Notes under the pieces: model-generated
Seen by the model: only the letters and a program-made list of their open reading frames with translations
Told to the model about the DNA's origin: nothing
The model's database searches: none
Assembly (NCBI RefSeq): GCF_025370875.1
Contig: NZ_JAMXFD010000006.1
Location: 1-64,000 of the forward strand
DNA length: 64,000 nt
Direction of reading: 5' to 3'
From: Laspinema palackyanum D2c
GTDB taxonomy: Bacteria; Cyanobacteriota; Cyanobacteriia; Cyanobacteriales; Laspinemataceae
Position numbers and translations under genes: made by a program
Part shown: positions 8,869-17,164 of the stretch, piece by piece
Layout of the letters: every line of letters starts with the position of its first letter
Position numbering within the stretch: position 1 is the first letter of the stretch

Positions 8869-9828
8869 TCATAATCGTGAAATCCCCCTAACATCCACAT
8901 TCCCCCCAGAAATAATCAGCCCAACCCGTCGATTATCGCCCAGAGAAACAATGCCTTCTAATAACGCGGCTGCTGCTAATGCACCCGTAGGTTCTACTAC
9001 AATTTTCATCCGTTCCCACAAGAAAAACATCGTCCGCAAAATAGCCGATTCTGAGACAGTTACCAAGTCATCCACATAATGTAAAACCAAAGGAAACGTT
9101 AACTCCCCCAGAGAAGGAGTACGAGCACCATCAGCAATCGTATCCGGGTTATGAACGCGATGCAATTGTTTACTATGAAACGATCGCGCCGCATCATCGG
9201 CATTGGCAGGTTCAACCCCAATCACCCGACATCCAGGAGAGAGAGTTTTAGCAGCGATCGCACAACCGGAAAGCAATCCCCCCCCGCCACAACAGACCAA
9301 AATTGCGTCTAATTCTCCCACTTCTTCTATCAACTCTTTCGCCGTCGTTCCCTGTCCCGCAATCACTTCCGCGCAGTCGTAGGGGGGAATCACCGTCAAG
9401 GCGCGATCGCGAGACAGAGTTGCCGCCAACTCCTCTCGGGAAATCTCATGTTTGTTATATAAAATCACCTCCACCCCATATCCCCGCGTCGCCTGTTGCT
9501 TGACTTCCGGCGCATCTTCTGGCATAATAATTGTGGCCGAAATCCCCAATAATTGCGATGCTAATGCGATCGCCTGGGCATGATTTCCCGAAGAATAAGC
9601 CAGTACCCCTTGCTGCTTTTGCGCCGGAGATAACTGCACCAACGCATTGTATGCGCCCCGAAATTTAAAAGACCCCGTGCGTTGAAAGTTTTCACACTTA
9701 AAAAACACTTGATTTCCGGTCATTTCATCCACAGTTCGTGAAGTCATCACCGGGGTTTTATGGGCTACCCCGCCCAAGTGACTCGCCGCAGTTTCAATCA
9801 GGCTATAATTGACCGATAAATCACTCAT
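8869..9828 (-). CDS. PLP-dependent threonine/serine dehydratase-like enzyme
   Basis: A 319-residue fold-type II pyridoxal-phosphate enzyme. The Schiff-base lysine lies in TGSFKFRGA (about K55), SSGNHAQ follows at about 79-85, the glycine-rich phosphate loop GGGGLLSG at about 180-187, and a terminal SGGNVD motif. The length and lack of a C-terminal ACT domain fit catabolic threonine dehydratase, serine racemase or hydroxyaspartate ammonia-lyase rather than biosynthetic IlvA. The exact substrate cannot be read from sequence. GAGGAG lies just ahead of the start, and the ATG overlaps the stop of the upstream thioesterase gene as ATGA, so the two are translationally coupled. Confidence 0.85.
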   Translation of the reverse strand: MSDLSVNYSLIETAASHLGGVAHKTPVMTSRTVDEMTGNQVFFKCENFQRTGSFKFRGAYNALVQLSPAQKQQGVLAYSSGNHAQAIALASQLLGISATIIMPEDAPEVKQQATRGYGVEVILYNKHEISREELAATLSRDRALTVIPPYDCAEVIAGQGTTAKELIEEVGELDAILVCCGGGGLLSGCAIAAKTLSPGCRVIGVEPANADDAARSFHSKQLHRVHNPDTIADGARTPSLGELTFPLVLHYVDDLVTVSESAILRTMFFLWERMKIVVEPTGALAAAALLEGIVSLGDNRRVGLIISGGNVDVRGISRL

Positions 9829-10265
9829 AGTTTCTCCTCATTGGATTCAATTCCCACTTGTTGATATTGCTGATAAGCAATTACAAATTCCTGGGGAATT
9901 GCTTTGGGTCGCATCGTTACCGCATCCACCCAAACCCACAGCACTTCCGCAGTTACCACTAAATCCGATTCGCCTTTCTTGCGAATTTCATAATGGCGAG
10001 TGACCCGAGTCCCGCGCAACTTTTCTAACCAAGTGGTAATGGCTAAAATATCTCCGGCAACCGCTGGACGTAAATAATCAATCGTAACTCGCCGCATGAT
10101 AAAATACCCGCCCAATTCTCGATAGCGGTTGATGGAAAAACCCAGATATTCTGAATGTTGAATTCCTACATCTTCTAAATAATGTTGGTAACTGGCATTA
10201 TTGACATGACCCAAAGCATCCATTTCATAATGCCGCACCCGAATATCTGTGACAAATTTTTCCAT
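9825..10265 (-). CDS. Acyl-CoA thioesterase, YbgC/4HBT hotdog family
   Basis: A 146-residue single-domain hotdog protein with the N-terminal catalytic signature YEMDALGHVNN (aspartate at about 16). Family members hydrolyse acyl-CoA or acyl-ACP thioesters; some cyanobacterial and plastid members release dihydroxynaphthoate from its CoA ester in phylloquinone synthesis. Substrate length and identity are not evident. It is followed with a 4-bp overlap by the PLP dehydratase and preceded, 59 bp upstream on the same strand, by an acyl-CoA-dehydrogenase-like gene. Confidence 0.83.
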   Translation of the reverse strand: MEKFVTDIRVRHYEMDALGHVNNASYQHYLEDVGIQHSEYLGFSINRYRELGGYFIMRRVTIDYLRPAVAGDILAITTWLEKLRGTRVTRHYEIRKKGESDLVVTAEVLWVWVDAVTMRPKAIPQEFVIAYQQYQQVGIESNEEKL

Positions 10266-10324
10266 GATTAAGCCAGTTTACCTGAGTGAATTTATCTTAA
10301 TTTTAAACAAATTTGCTCCCTAAT

Positions 10325-11413
10325 TCACGGCGATCGCATCAACTGGGCCAAAGTTGCCTCCATCACCGCTGAAGTTTGCCCAGATACCCCAAAAACCAGC
10401 GCCTCTCGATACACCCGTCCCGCCTGAGAATCCGCCAAATTGGACGCGCCACTCGAAACCGTAATCGCACCTTGCGCCGAACGATAGGCTAAATCAATCC
10501 CTTGCACGCGCAAAGGTAACGCCTGGGAATACCAAGTATCCAGTTGTTCCCGCGATTGTTGGAACATTAACTGCTGGATTTGTTGCCGACAGGTAATCAG
10601 TTCGCGATTCAAGGCATTATAAGCAGCAGAAATAAAGGGGAGTGGTTTTTTCTGGGCGATCGCCTCAATGATATCTAATCCGGCGCGGGCGCATCCTAAG
10701 ATTAAAGCACTATTATTCAACACATTTTTGCGATCGCTTTCATGAATCCCAAGCGCTGGCTGTATAAACAACACCCGTTCCTCCGGCAAAAACCACTGTT
10801 CCAGAACGCCACTCACGGTTTGAGTCGATTGCATTGCCGCCAAAGACATCGGCGCATTCCAGGTAATTTTCCCCCCATTGTCTTGGCAATTCACCAAGGG
10901 AATGATTCCATAAACTGCCCTGCGATCGGGCAATTCTGCCCCCAAAACCACCTCAGAAAAAATTCCAAATCCAGTCACCCAAGGCACCGTCCCCGAAAGC
11001 AAAAATCCCCCAGGAATGGGTAAGGCTTTCACTAAAGGATTGCCAGGGCGTCGCAGATGAGAAAAACCAATCCCTAACAAGCGATTTCCTGTAGCTAAAT
11101 GGGGCAGATATTCCGCTTTCAATGCCTGATTCGGACTGCGACTAATTGCGCTTCCGGCACTTTGATGTTGGGTTTGTAAAAACCCTAACGCCCCAGAGTA
11201 TCGGGCAGTCGCCTCCTGAATTTCCCAAGCCATTTGCGGATCCTCAGTTCCCCAGGGTTCGGGCAGTTTCAACCCCAATAAATGACGACTGCCCAATCCT
11301 TGTAAGGCAGTTTTCAGGGCCTCCGGGTCCTGATCTAAAAGAGTCGCATTCGGTGCTACAGCGTCTCGCAAATAAGACTCTACCACCGCTAATCGGGTTT
11401 GCTGGCAATTCAT
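10325..11413 (-). CDS. Acyl-CoA dehydrogenase-like flavoprotein
   Basis: A 362-residue protein with the acyl-CoA dehydrogenase layout: an alpha-helical N-terminal domain with QTQHQSAGSAI, a middle beta domain (PGGFLLSGTVPWVTG), and a helical C-terminal domain ending in the flavin-contact-like segment SGASNLADSQAGRVYREA. The catalytic glutamate position is not obvious, so an FMN- or FAD-dependent monooxygenase of the DszC/HpaB-like branch is also possible. It heads the run continuing into the thioesterase and dehydratase genes and may be co-transcribed with them. Confidence 0.72.
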   Translation of the reverse strand: MNCQQTRLAVVESYLRDAVAPNATLLDQDPEALKTALQGLGSRHLLGLKLPEPWGTEDPQMAWEIQEATARYSGALGFLQTQHQSAGSAISRSPNQALKAEYLPHLATGNRLLGIGFSHLRRPGNPLVKALPIPGGFLLSGTVPWVTGFGIFSEVVLGAELPDRRAVYGIIPLVNCQDNGGKITWNAPMSLAAMQSTQTVSGVLEQWFLPEERVLFIQPALGIHESDRKNVLNNSALILGCARAGLDIIEAIAQKKPLPFISAAYNALNRELITCRQQIQQLMFQQSREQLDTWYSQALPLRVQGIDLAYRSAQGAITVSSGASNLADSQAGRVYREALVFGVSGQTSAVMEATLAQLMRSP

Positions 11414-11551
11414 CCGCTTAGTTTTTTAAATCCGATTCCGTCCGTTAATTTCCTGAATTATACGATAAATTCAAGTCCATACGAATTTAGCAGTTTTCGA
11501 GTCAAAACGATAAAATAGAAAGGGATAAACGTTCAGGAAATTAATTATATC

Positions 11552-11932
11552 ATGCTCACGCAAATTTATCGAATTATTCTGATTTCTGGCTTGACTTTAT
11601 TACTGGTATTTACGGGGACATCCGCACAAGGCTCAATTGCGGATGCGACTCGGATTTCGCGCTTAGAATCAGAAATTTTCAGCCTGCGATCGCAAATCAA
11701 TCGGTTACAAACCGACGTCGCTAGACTGGGAAGACAACCTGCCGCTTCTCCCCCGATTTCTCGTCCCCAACCCCCTGAAGAGTCTCCGCCAGTGCCCACA
11801 CCCAGACAACCGAATGATCCCTCCCTCGCCCAACAATTTGATAACCTAGCTATCTTGGCGATCGAACTCAAAGAACGCATCACGACGGTTGAACAGAGAC
11901 TCGCGGAAATCGAGGGCCGGATTAGCCCTTAA
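11552..11932 (+). CDS. Small secreted or anchored coiled-coil protein, unknown function
   Basis: A 126-residue product. Residues 6-25 form a hydrophobic signal or anchor segment, followed by a heptad-rich helix (about 33-60), a proline-rich linker (about 64-90) and a second coiled-coil helix to the end. The architecture suggests a periplasmic or membrane-anchored oligomer. I do not recognise a family. The upstream spacer is AT-rich and promoter-like. It is a single gene, with a MAPEG gene 133 bp downstream. Confidence 0.65.
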   Translation: MLTQIYRIILISGLTLLLVFTGTSAQGSIADATRISRLESEIFSLRSQINRLQTDVARLGRQPAASPPISRPQPPEESPPVPTPRQPNDPSLAQQFDNLAILAIELKERITTVEQRLAEIEGRISP

Positions 11933-12065
11933 CTTGACATGGAAGGGGACTGTTGTCATTGAATCCAAAATTGTTGCCTGTCATGCTTTCCCCCTGTCCC
12001 CAATTATGTCATAATTTAAAGCGAGATAAAATCAGTCTATTTCTCCGTAAAATAGAGGTTACCCT

Positions 12066-12473
12066 ATGATATCGCCTTGGCCCAGTTTAGTCACCGTTGC
12101 TGCTTTAATTGTTTACTTTGTGGTGACCATTAATGTCGGTCGTGCCCGAGCTAAATACAAAATTATGCCGCCAGCCATGTCAGGAAATCCAGATTTTGAA
12201 AGAGCGGTGCGGGTTCATGAAAATACCCTAGAACAACTGATTGCGTTCTTGCCTGCTTTATGGATTTTTTCGGTTTTTGTCAGTCCAGTTTGGGCGGCGG
12301 CGATCGGTGGAGTTTGGGTATTAGGAAGGATTATTTACGCCTGGGGATATTACCAAGCGGCTGAAAAACGAGGAATCGGCTTTGCTATTAGTTCCTTAAG
12401 CTACATGATTCTGCTCATCGGTTCCTTAGTCGGAATCATTTTAAACGTGACTCAATCTGGCATTCTCAGCTAA
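12066..12473 (+). CDS. MAPEG family membrane protein
   Basis: A 135-residue protein with about four hydrophobic helices. The family motif is present as FERAVRVHENTLEQL, the glutathione-binding signature of MAPEG proteins (microsomal glutathione S-transferase and leukotriene synthase relatives), followed by GRIIYAWGYY. It probably acts in the membrane in glutathione-linked detoxification, but its activity is not shown. It is transcribed alone and followed by a large hairpin. Confidence 0.85.
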   Translation: MISPWPSLVTVAALIVYFVVTINVGRARAKYKIMPPAMSGNPDFERAVRVHENTLEQLIAFLPALWIFSVFVSPVWAAAIGGVWVLGRIIYAWGYYQAAEKRGIGFAISSLSYMILLIGSLVGIILNVTQSGILS

Positions 12474-12525
12474 TTTGAATCGGAACTATAGCAGTTTACA
12501 CAGTGAGTTATTCGCTTACATTTTG

Positions 12526-12580
12526 GGAGTGCGAGCATCTTGCTCGCTATCGACAATAGCGAGCAAGATGCTCGCACTCC
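12526..12580. repeat. Perfect 25-bp stem hairpin
   Basis: Two perfectly complementary 25-nt arms (12526-12550 and 12556-12580) flank the 5-nt loop cgaca. The arms contain gcgagcatcttgctcgc, itself nearly palindromic. It lies 52 bp after the MAPEG gene. Related but diverged copies occur at 4957-4992 and around 43020-43060 (gagcaagatgctc), so it is a dispersed element. It could also end transcription, although only tttaaa follows. Confidence 0.75.
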
Positions 12581-12700
12581 TTTAAATATCTGTAACTCTT
12601 AAATTCAACCTTCCTCAGAGATGGAAAATTTCTGAGTTTTGTTCTTCTATCGTTTGGGTTTTTATCATAAAAATTTTTTTGCTCGAATTTTGATAAAATT

Positions 12701-13630
12701 ATGAACAATAACTGTCCCGTTTGCGATACGGAATATTTAGAGGGAGAACATCAACGTTGTTCCCAGTGTGGATGGGATTTGACCCCAGTTCCTGGCAGTC
12801 CATCCAGCAAACTCAGAAAAGCGTTTTTAGTCAAACAAAAAATTCAGATAGACTGGGCGAGAAAAATGTGGATACGCCATCAAATACAATCGGAATTCAA
12901 TCATCAGAATACGGCAGAAAACGCAAGTCATTTGGAGAAATTCTCTCTCTTAGAAAATCAGTTTACTGAACGGTTTAATCAAGTTACGATTGAGTTAGAA
13001 CAAGCCCGAGAAGAACGAGCTTATCTGCAATCTCAGTTAGAATGGATTTCGACTTATTTACAGGGAGTGAATTTTCAGCACATTGAGACCGTATTAGGTC
13101 AAGTTTCTAACTGGATGCAGGGGAGTGCAGTTTTGCCAACTCAGGAAGAGACTGCTGACCCTTTTTATCCTAGTTCTGAGGTGGGAATTGATTATAGTCG
13201 GTTAATGAATTTACTCTCCAAAGGGAAATGGAAAAAAGCGGATGAAGAAACTTGGGCGATCGCCCTCAAAGCAGCGGTGCGAGAAGAGGAAGGGTGGTTA
13301 AGCTTAGAAGACTTACAAAGGTTTCCAAAAACCGATTTAGCGACCCTCGATTGGATTTGGGACTACTATAGTCATGGTCAGTTTGGATTGAGGGTACAGC
13401 AGCAAATTTGGGAAACCGTCCAAGGGGATTATACCGAATTTTGCGATCGCGTCCGTTGGCGAGTCCAGGACAACTGGATTTACTATGACGAACTTGACTT
13501 TTCCTTAGACGCTGTACCGGGTCATCTCCCGGCGATCGCATGGCGAAAACGCGCTTGTTATGGCGTCGGAAAATCCACCGCTCAAGAAGCCTTAATCACC
13601 TTATTTGAGTCTCTGCAAAATATTCAATAG
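12701..13630 (+). CDS. Zinc-ribbon, coiled-coil and GUN4-domain protein
   Basis: A 309-residue protein in three parts. Residues 1-26 form a zinc ribbon with cysteines at 5, 8, 20 and 23 (CPVC...CSQCGWDL). A charged helical region follows, likely coiled coil (about 75-125). A GUN4 domain fills the C-terminal 140 residues (LMNLLSKGKWKKADEET, DLATLDWIWDYYSHGQFGL). GUN4 proteins bind porphyrins and stimulate Mg-chelatase; many cyanobacterial GUN4-domain proteins are instead fused to signalling or other modules with unknown roles. This is a composite paralogue rather than the compact GUN4 itself. The start is the ATG at 12701. Confidence 0.82.
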   Translation: MNNNCPVCDTEYLEGEHQRCSQCGWDLTPVPGSPSSKLRKAFLVKQKIQIDWARKMWIRHQIQSEFNHQNTAENASHLEKFSLLENQFTERFNQVTIELEQAREERAYLQSQLEWISTYLQGVNFQHIETVLGQVSNWMQGSAVLPTQEETADPFYPSSEVGIDYSRLMNLLSKGKWKKADEETWAIALKAAVREEEGWLSLEDLQRFPKTDLATLDWIWDYYSHGQFGLRVQQQIWETVQGDYTEFCDRVRWRVQDNWIYYDELDFSLDAVPGHLPAIAWRKRACYGVGKSTAQEALITLFESLQNIQ

Positions 13631-13683
13631 CCCCTGTAATTCCCCCCTTATCAGAAAGAGGGGAATAGGCTATTTATTGAAAA

Positions 13684-14529
13684 TTAAGAGTCCCCTTCAA
13701 CATTTCCAACATTAAACAGAAAAGGAACCCGGGGTGCATCTTTTCCTAACACCAACACCTTCGGCATTTGAGCGCCACCTTCGCGCCAAGCTTGAATCGC
13801 TTCTTTCTGCAGCACTAACTCACCCCCTTGGGCTTTTAAAGTTTCTGCTAACAATCTTTGTGCTTCCGATCGACCTTGAGCGCGATTAATATCGGCTTGG
13901 GCTTCTTGTTCCGCTTCCCGCGCAATATAAACCGCTCGTTGCGCCCGTTGTTCAGCAATTTGCTTCTCTTCAACCGCCTTAGCAAAGTCCGTTGAAAAAT
14001 TCAAATCAATCACACTGGTATCAATGACAATGACCCCATATTTTTCTAATCGCCCGCTGAGAGCATTATCAAAATCTTCCTTCAAAGCACTCCGTTGAGT
14101 AATCGATTCTTCTGCGGTTTTTTTAGCGCCTGCTATCTTAAATGATTCCTGAGTTTGAGGTGCAATAATTTTCGCCACAATATTCTCCAAAGACCCTTGA
14201 GTTCGGCGAATCGTCACCACTTCAGTGGGATCAAGACGGAAGTTAATCGCAAACCGTCCCGTCAAATCCTGTAAATCGCGGGTGGCACTTTTAGCAGGCA
14301 CTTCAAACTTTTGCACTGTCACATCATACACATCCACCTTTGAAATCAAGGGCGGTTTGAGGTGAATTCCTTCGAGTAAAGCGCCATCGCGAGATTTACC
14401 CAGAATACTGAGAACACCTGCCTCACCAGGGTTGATAATCACAAAAGAACTTGATCCAAGCAGCAGAATTAATGCTAAGACAATTCCAATCACGATCGCT
14501 TGGATATTTTGCGCGTACTGATTTTTCAA
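13684..14529 (-). CDS. Prohibitin-like SPFH/Band 7 membrane protein
   Basis: A 281-residue protein with one N-terminal transmembrane helix (about 10-32), then an SPFH domain (INPGEAGVLSILGK to about 190) and an Ala/Glu/Gln-rich coiled coil (EKQIAEQRAQRAVYIAREAEQEAQ). This matches cyanobacterial prohibitin homologues, which form large ring assemblies on the membrane and are linked to protease control and membrane organisation. It is monocistronic and convergent with the GUN4-domain gene. Confidence 0.87.
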   Translation of the reverse strand: MKNQYAQNIQAIVIGIVLALILLLGSSSFVIINPGEAGVLSILGKSRDGALLEGIHLKPPLISKVDVYDVTVQKFEVPAKSATRDLQDLTGRFAINFRLDPTEVVTIRRTQGSLENIVAKIIAPQTQESFKIAGAKKTAEESITQRSALKEDFDNALSGRLEKYGVIVIDTSVIDLNFSTDFAKAVEEKQIAEQRAQRAVYIAREAEQEAQADINRAQGRSEAQRLLAETLKAQGGELVLQKEAIQAWREGGAQMPKVLVLGKDAPRVPFLFNVGNVEGDS

Positions 14530-14828
14530 ATCCTTATCTCCTGTGATGCCATAATAGGGCTACACCTTATAGGTTAGCAGAGTATCTTGAGAGTGGGAAC
14601 GATATCCAGGAGTATTGCTGCTGCATCGGGGATTACCTGATTCGGTTGGGTCACCCTCCAGTCAAGCTTAGAAACGGGGTTGTTTAAGAAAATCTGGTCT
14701 CCAATACCCAGAAATTTCGGTTATAAACCCGGTTATTTGTTATTTGTAACTGGGGTTAATTCAATCTTTAATCAAGTTGTGGCAACAGATAATTGTGCAA
14801 TATTGAATGCACTTAGCTATTATTTCTC
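14530..14828. other. Intergenic region without recognised gene
   Basis: About 300 bp between the prohibitin-like gene and the HNH gene of the Septu-like locus. It contains the GGTT-rich motif aaacggggttg and a related aacccggtta, similar to fragments around 45281-45344, but no coding potential or clear terminator that I can support. Confidence 0.4.
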
Positions 14829-15809
14829 TTAATCTTCCTCGACTAACTCATCATCATCATCATCATGGTATGTCGTATCTTCCACAGACATTAAAGCCGC
14901 AATTTCTTCTTCATCAATTGCATAATCAGACTCTCGCTCTTCTCGGGACATTAAGCGCCCCGATGCTTCTAACCAGTCTAATAGAGAGGGTTCTTGACTC
15001 CGGGGCAGAACATCTGCTATTTTATAGCGAGATTCTTGACGCAACGACGGATTTTCAACGGGTTTGGGTGGATTTTCCTGTAGAGGGATGGGATGACCTA
15101 AATCGTCGAAACAGTCTTTGCGAGTTCCAGGAAAAGCCTCGATTAACTGCTTTAACATCTCCGGATCTTCCCGAAACACTGTCATCCATACGGACGAGAA
15201 CCCCAGAGCCTTGGCCAGTCGGATGACTCCTTTTTTAGTAATATTATTGTTCTGTAATTCTTTAAGTTGTTCTACCGCAATATCCCAAGCTTCGCGACGG
15301 TGAAACCATCGCCGGTCTTTCTCTGTAGGCAACTTGTCCGAATTTCCCTCATCATGCCGTTGTAGCCCGGTTAAGTCAAGAGTGTTTTGTGCTTTTTGTT
15401 GTTGAGACAGATTTAAAGAAGGATTGATTTGAATTAATCCTCCTTCTTTATACTGAAAAATGCTGGCTGTATTGTGGCGATCCGGCCAATAGTAACCCGC
15501 CAAAACAGTCTTTTCATTGGGCGGGATTTTGCCCTTCTGAAATTTCCATATTTTTTCCATATAACGGCCTTTGGTCCCATTACAATTGGGGCAAGCCGGT
15601 AAAAAATTATCCCAGTTTTCTTTACATTGAGGATACCATTCTTTCGGTAATAAATGGTCGATTGCAACATTACTCAGGCGTCTTTCACAATAAGAACAAT
15701 ATTCGCCCAGTCTGTTGATGATATCCTTCTGTGCTTTGTCATAAGGATGAAATTTTTTAGGTCCACCACCCTCATCTGTTGGACAAGACCCTCGGTCAAC
15801 TGGTCTCAT
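14829..15809 (-). CDS. HNH endonuclease, PtuB-like (Septu-type defence)
   Basis: A 326-residue protein with an HNH/zinc-finger nuclease core near the N-terminus: C38-x2-C41, D51-H52 (AIDHLLPKEWYP), N68 and C73-x2-C76 (CPNCNGTKG). This spacing is typical of the retron/Septu HNH proteins. The C-terminal half is mostly charged and ends in a run of five aspartates plus ELVEED, encoded by a GAT trinucleotide tract. The start lies 5 bp after the stop of the PtuA-like ATPase, and AGGA precedes the ATG, so the pair is an operon. In known Septu systems PtuA and PtuB together restrict phage, with PtuB supplying the nuclease. No reverse transcriptase gene is nearby, so a retron is not supported. Confidence 0.82.
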   Translation of the reverse strand: MRPVDRGSCPTDEGGGPKKFHPYDKAQKDIINRLGEYCSYCERRLSNVAIDHLLPKEWYPQCKENWDNFLPACPNCNGTKGRYMEKIWKFQKGKIPPNEKTVLAGYYWPDRHNTASIFQYKEGGLIQINPSLNLSQQQKAQNTLDLTGLQRHDEGNSDKLPTEKDRRWFHRREAWDIAVEQLKELQNNNITKKGVIRLAKALGFSSVWMTVFREDPEMLKQLIEAFPGTRKDCFDDLGHPIPLQENPPKPVENPSLRQESRYKIADVLPRSQEPSLLDWLEASGRLMSREERESDYAIDEEEIAALMSVEDTTYHDDDDDELVEED

Positions 15810-15814
15810 GATTC

Positions 15815-17110
15815 CTACTCCTCGCTCATTCCTGCTGCTTCCCGTTTGAGTTCTAAATAGGCATGATAAGCTAAGTTATCACTATAGGGCATTGATAATT
15901 CATCGAGTTTAGTTTTGAGTTGCTCTTTTCGTTCAGGCGAAGCATCTTGGGATTCCTCTAATACGGCATAGTATTCCTTAGCGGCTGCTTTCATTTTTAG
16001 AAAGCGCTCACTTTTTTGCGGTAACTCTACACCCATGACATTTTCTGTAATATCCTCAATACTTTGATCATAATACTCGCTGGGTTCTTGGGGATCTAGG
16101 TTGAGCAGTTTTCCCTTTCGGAGAGACTGAACGATAAAGGGAGAATGAGTTGTGGCAATAAACTGGATTTCTGGAAAGGTCCGATGTAAATCTTCGACAA
16201 TATGCCGTTGCCAACTTGGATGCAGATGTAAATCAATTTCGTCAATTAAGACAATACCGGATGTTTTTTTGGCGGCATCTCTACCGAAATGAGGATTCAG
16301 CATGGCTGCACGATAGGCGATATCTGCCACCATTGCCAGGACATTGCGAACCCCATCACTGAGCATTCGCAGGGGTAACAAGCGTCCATCTTTTGCCTTA
16401 GCCAAAACATCACCTTGTCCGGCTTCCCCAAATACATAGGAAATATCATCCCAATCTTCGGCTTTCATGCAGTCATAAATGGCATTTTTAACGACTAAAA
16501 GCAAATCGCCATCCTGTCCTCCCGACTTGAGCGAGTTTTCTGTTTCTTGCTTCAACCATTCAATGAGTTTTTTCACATGAGCGTCAGGATGCAGACAATT
16601 TAAATAGCCTTGGGTTCGAGATGTCCTGACCCCTGGGGAATCCGATGGTTCAGGGTTGGGAATCCAGAGGCGATCAGTTCCATAATAAGCGACTAAGGGT
16701 AACCGAATATTTTCTCCATTATCCGCTTTTTCCCGAAGTTGTTTTGATAAATTTTCAATATTTTTATCCTTCTGAAGTTGGTTTTTCCCCGTTACGGATT
16801 GGCCCCAAACAATCTCTTGTCCTTCAAACAGTCCTTCACAAGTCACTGAAGCCGGATATTGGGGTTGAATATCCGTGGTTTCTCCCTGTTGATATTTCTG
16901 CTGACGGACATCATCATTCGTAATATTTCGGGAAGACCCTGGTTCATCAAATCCTGACAATAAATCGCTAATGCCAATCGCTAAGGCATCGAGGATAGCC
17001 GTTTTTCCCTTGCCGTTATCCCCAATGATGAGCGTAAACGGAGCGGAGAGTTCAAAGGTTCTCTGTTCAAATCCTTTGAAGTTGTGAGTGGTGATTTTGT
17101 AGACTTTCAT
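15815..17110 (-). CDS. ABC/AAA-type ATPase, PtuA-like (Septu-type defence)
   Basis: A 431-residue ATPase of the COG3950/AAA_21 type. Walker A is GDNGKGKT (30-37), the ABC signature MLSDGVRN is at about 249-256, Walker B with catalytic glutamate (VLIDEIDLHLHP) at about 285-297, and the H-switch TTHSPF at about 319-324. All catalytic elements are intact. Together with the HNH gene 5 bp downstream it forms a PtuAB-like pair, in which the ATPase is thought to sense infection and control the nuclease. The degenerate paralogue ends 54 bp upstream on the same strand. A stand-alone OLD-like role is less likely because of the HNH partner. Confidence 0.84.
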   Translation of the reverse strand: MKVYKITTHNFKGFEQRTFELSAPFTLIIGDNGKGKTAILDALAIGISDLLSGFDEPGSSRNITNDDVRQQKYQQGETTDIQPQYPASVTCEGLFEGQEIVWGQSVTGKNQLQKDKNIENLSKQLREKADNGENIRLPLVAYYGTDRLWIPNPEPSDSPGVRTSRTQGYLNCLHPDAHVKKLIEWLKQETENSLKSGGQDGDLLLVVKNAIYDCMKAEDWDDISYVFGEAGQGDVLAKAKDGRLLPLRMLSDGVRNVLAMVADIAYRAAMLNPHFGRDAAKKTSGIVLIDEIDLHLHPSWQRHIVEDLHRTFPEIQFIATTHSPFIVQSLRKGKLLNLDPQEPSEYYDQSIEDITENVMGVELPQKSERFLKMKAAAKEYYAVLEESQDASPERKEQLKTKLDELSMPYSDNLAYHAYLELKREAAGMSEE

Positions 17111-17164
17111 GATTTTATCAAGTTAGAAAGGCTGATATATGAAAATAGGCAGTTGGCGGTTTTT

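Noticed and set aside
14849-14866. GAT/ATC trinucleotide tract as a possible phase-variable site
   Set aside because: Length changes would only alter the number of aspartates in the HNH protein tail without a frame shift.
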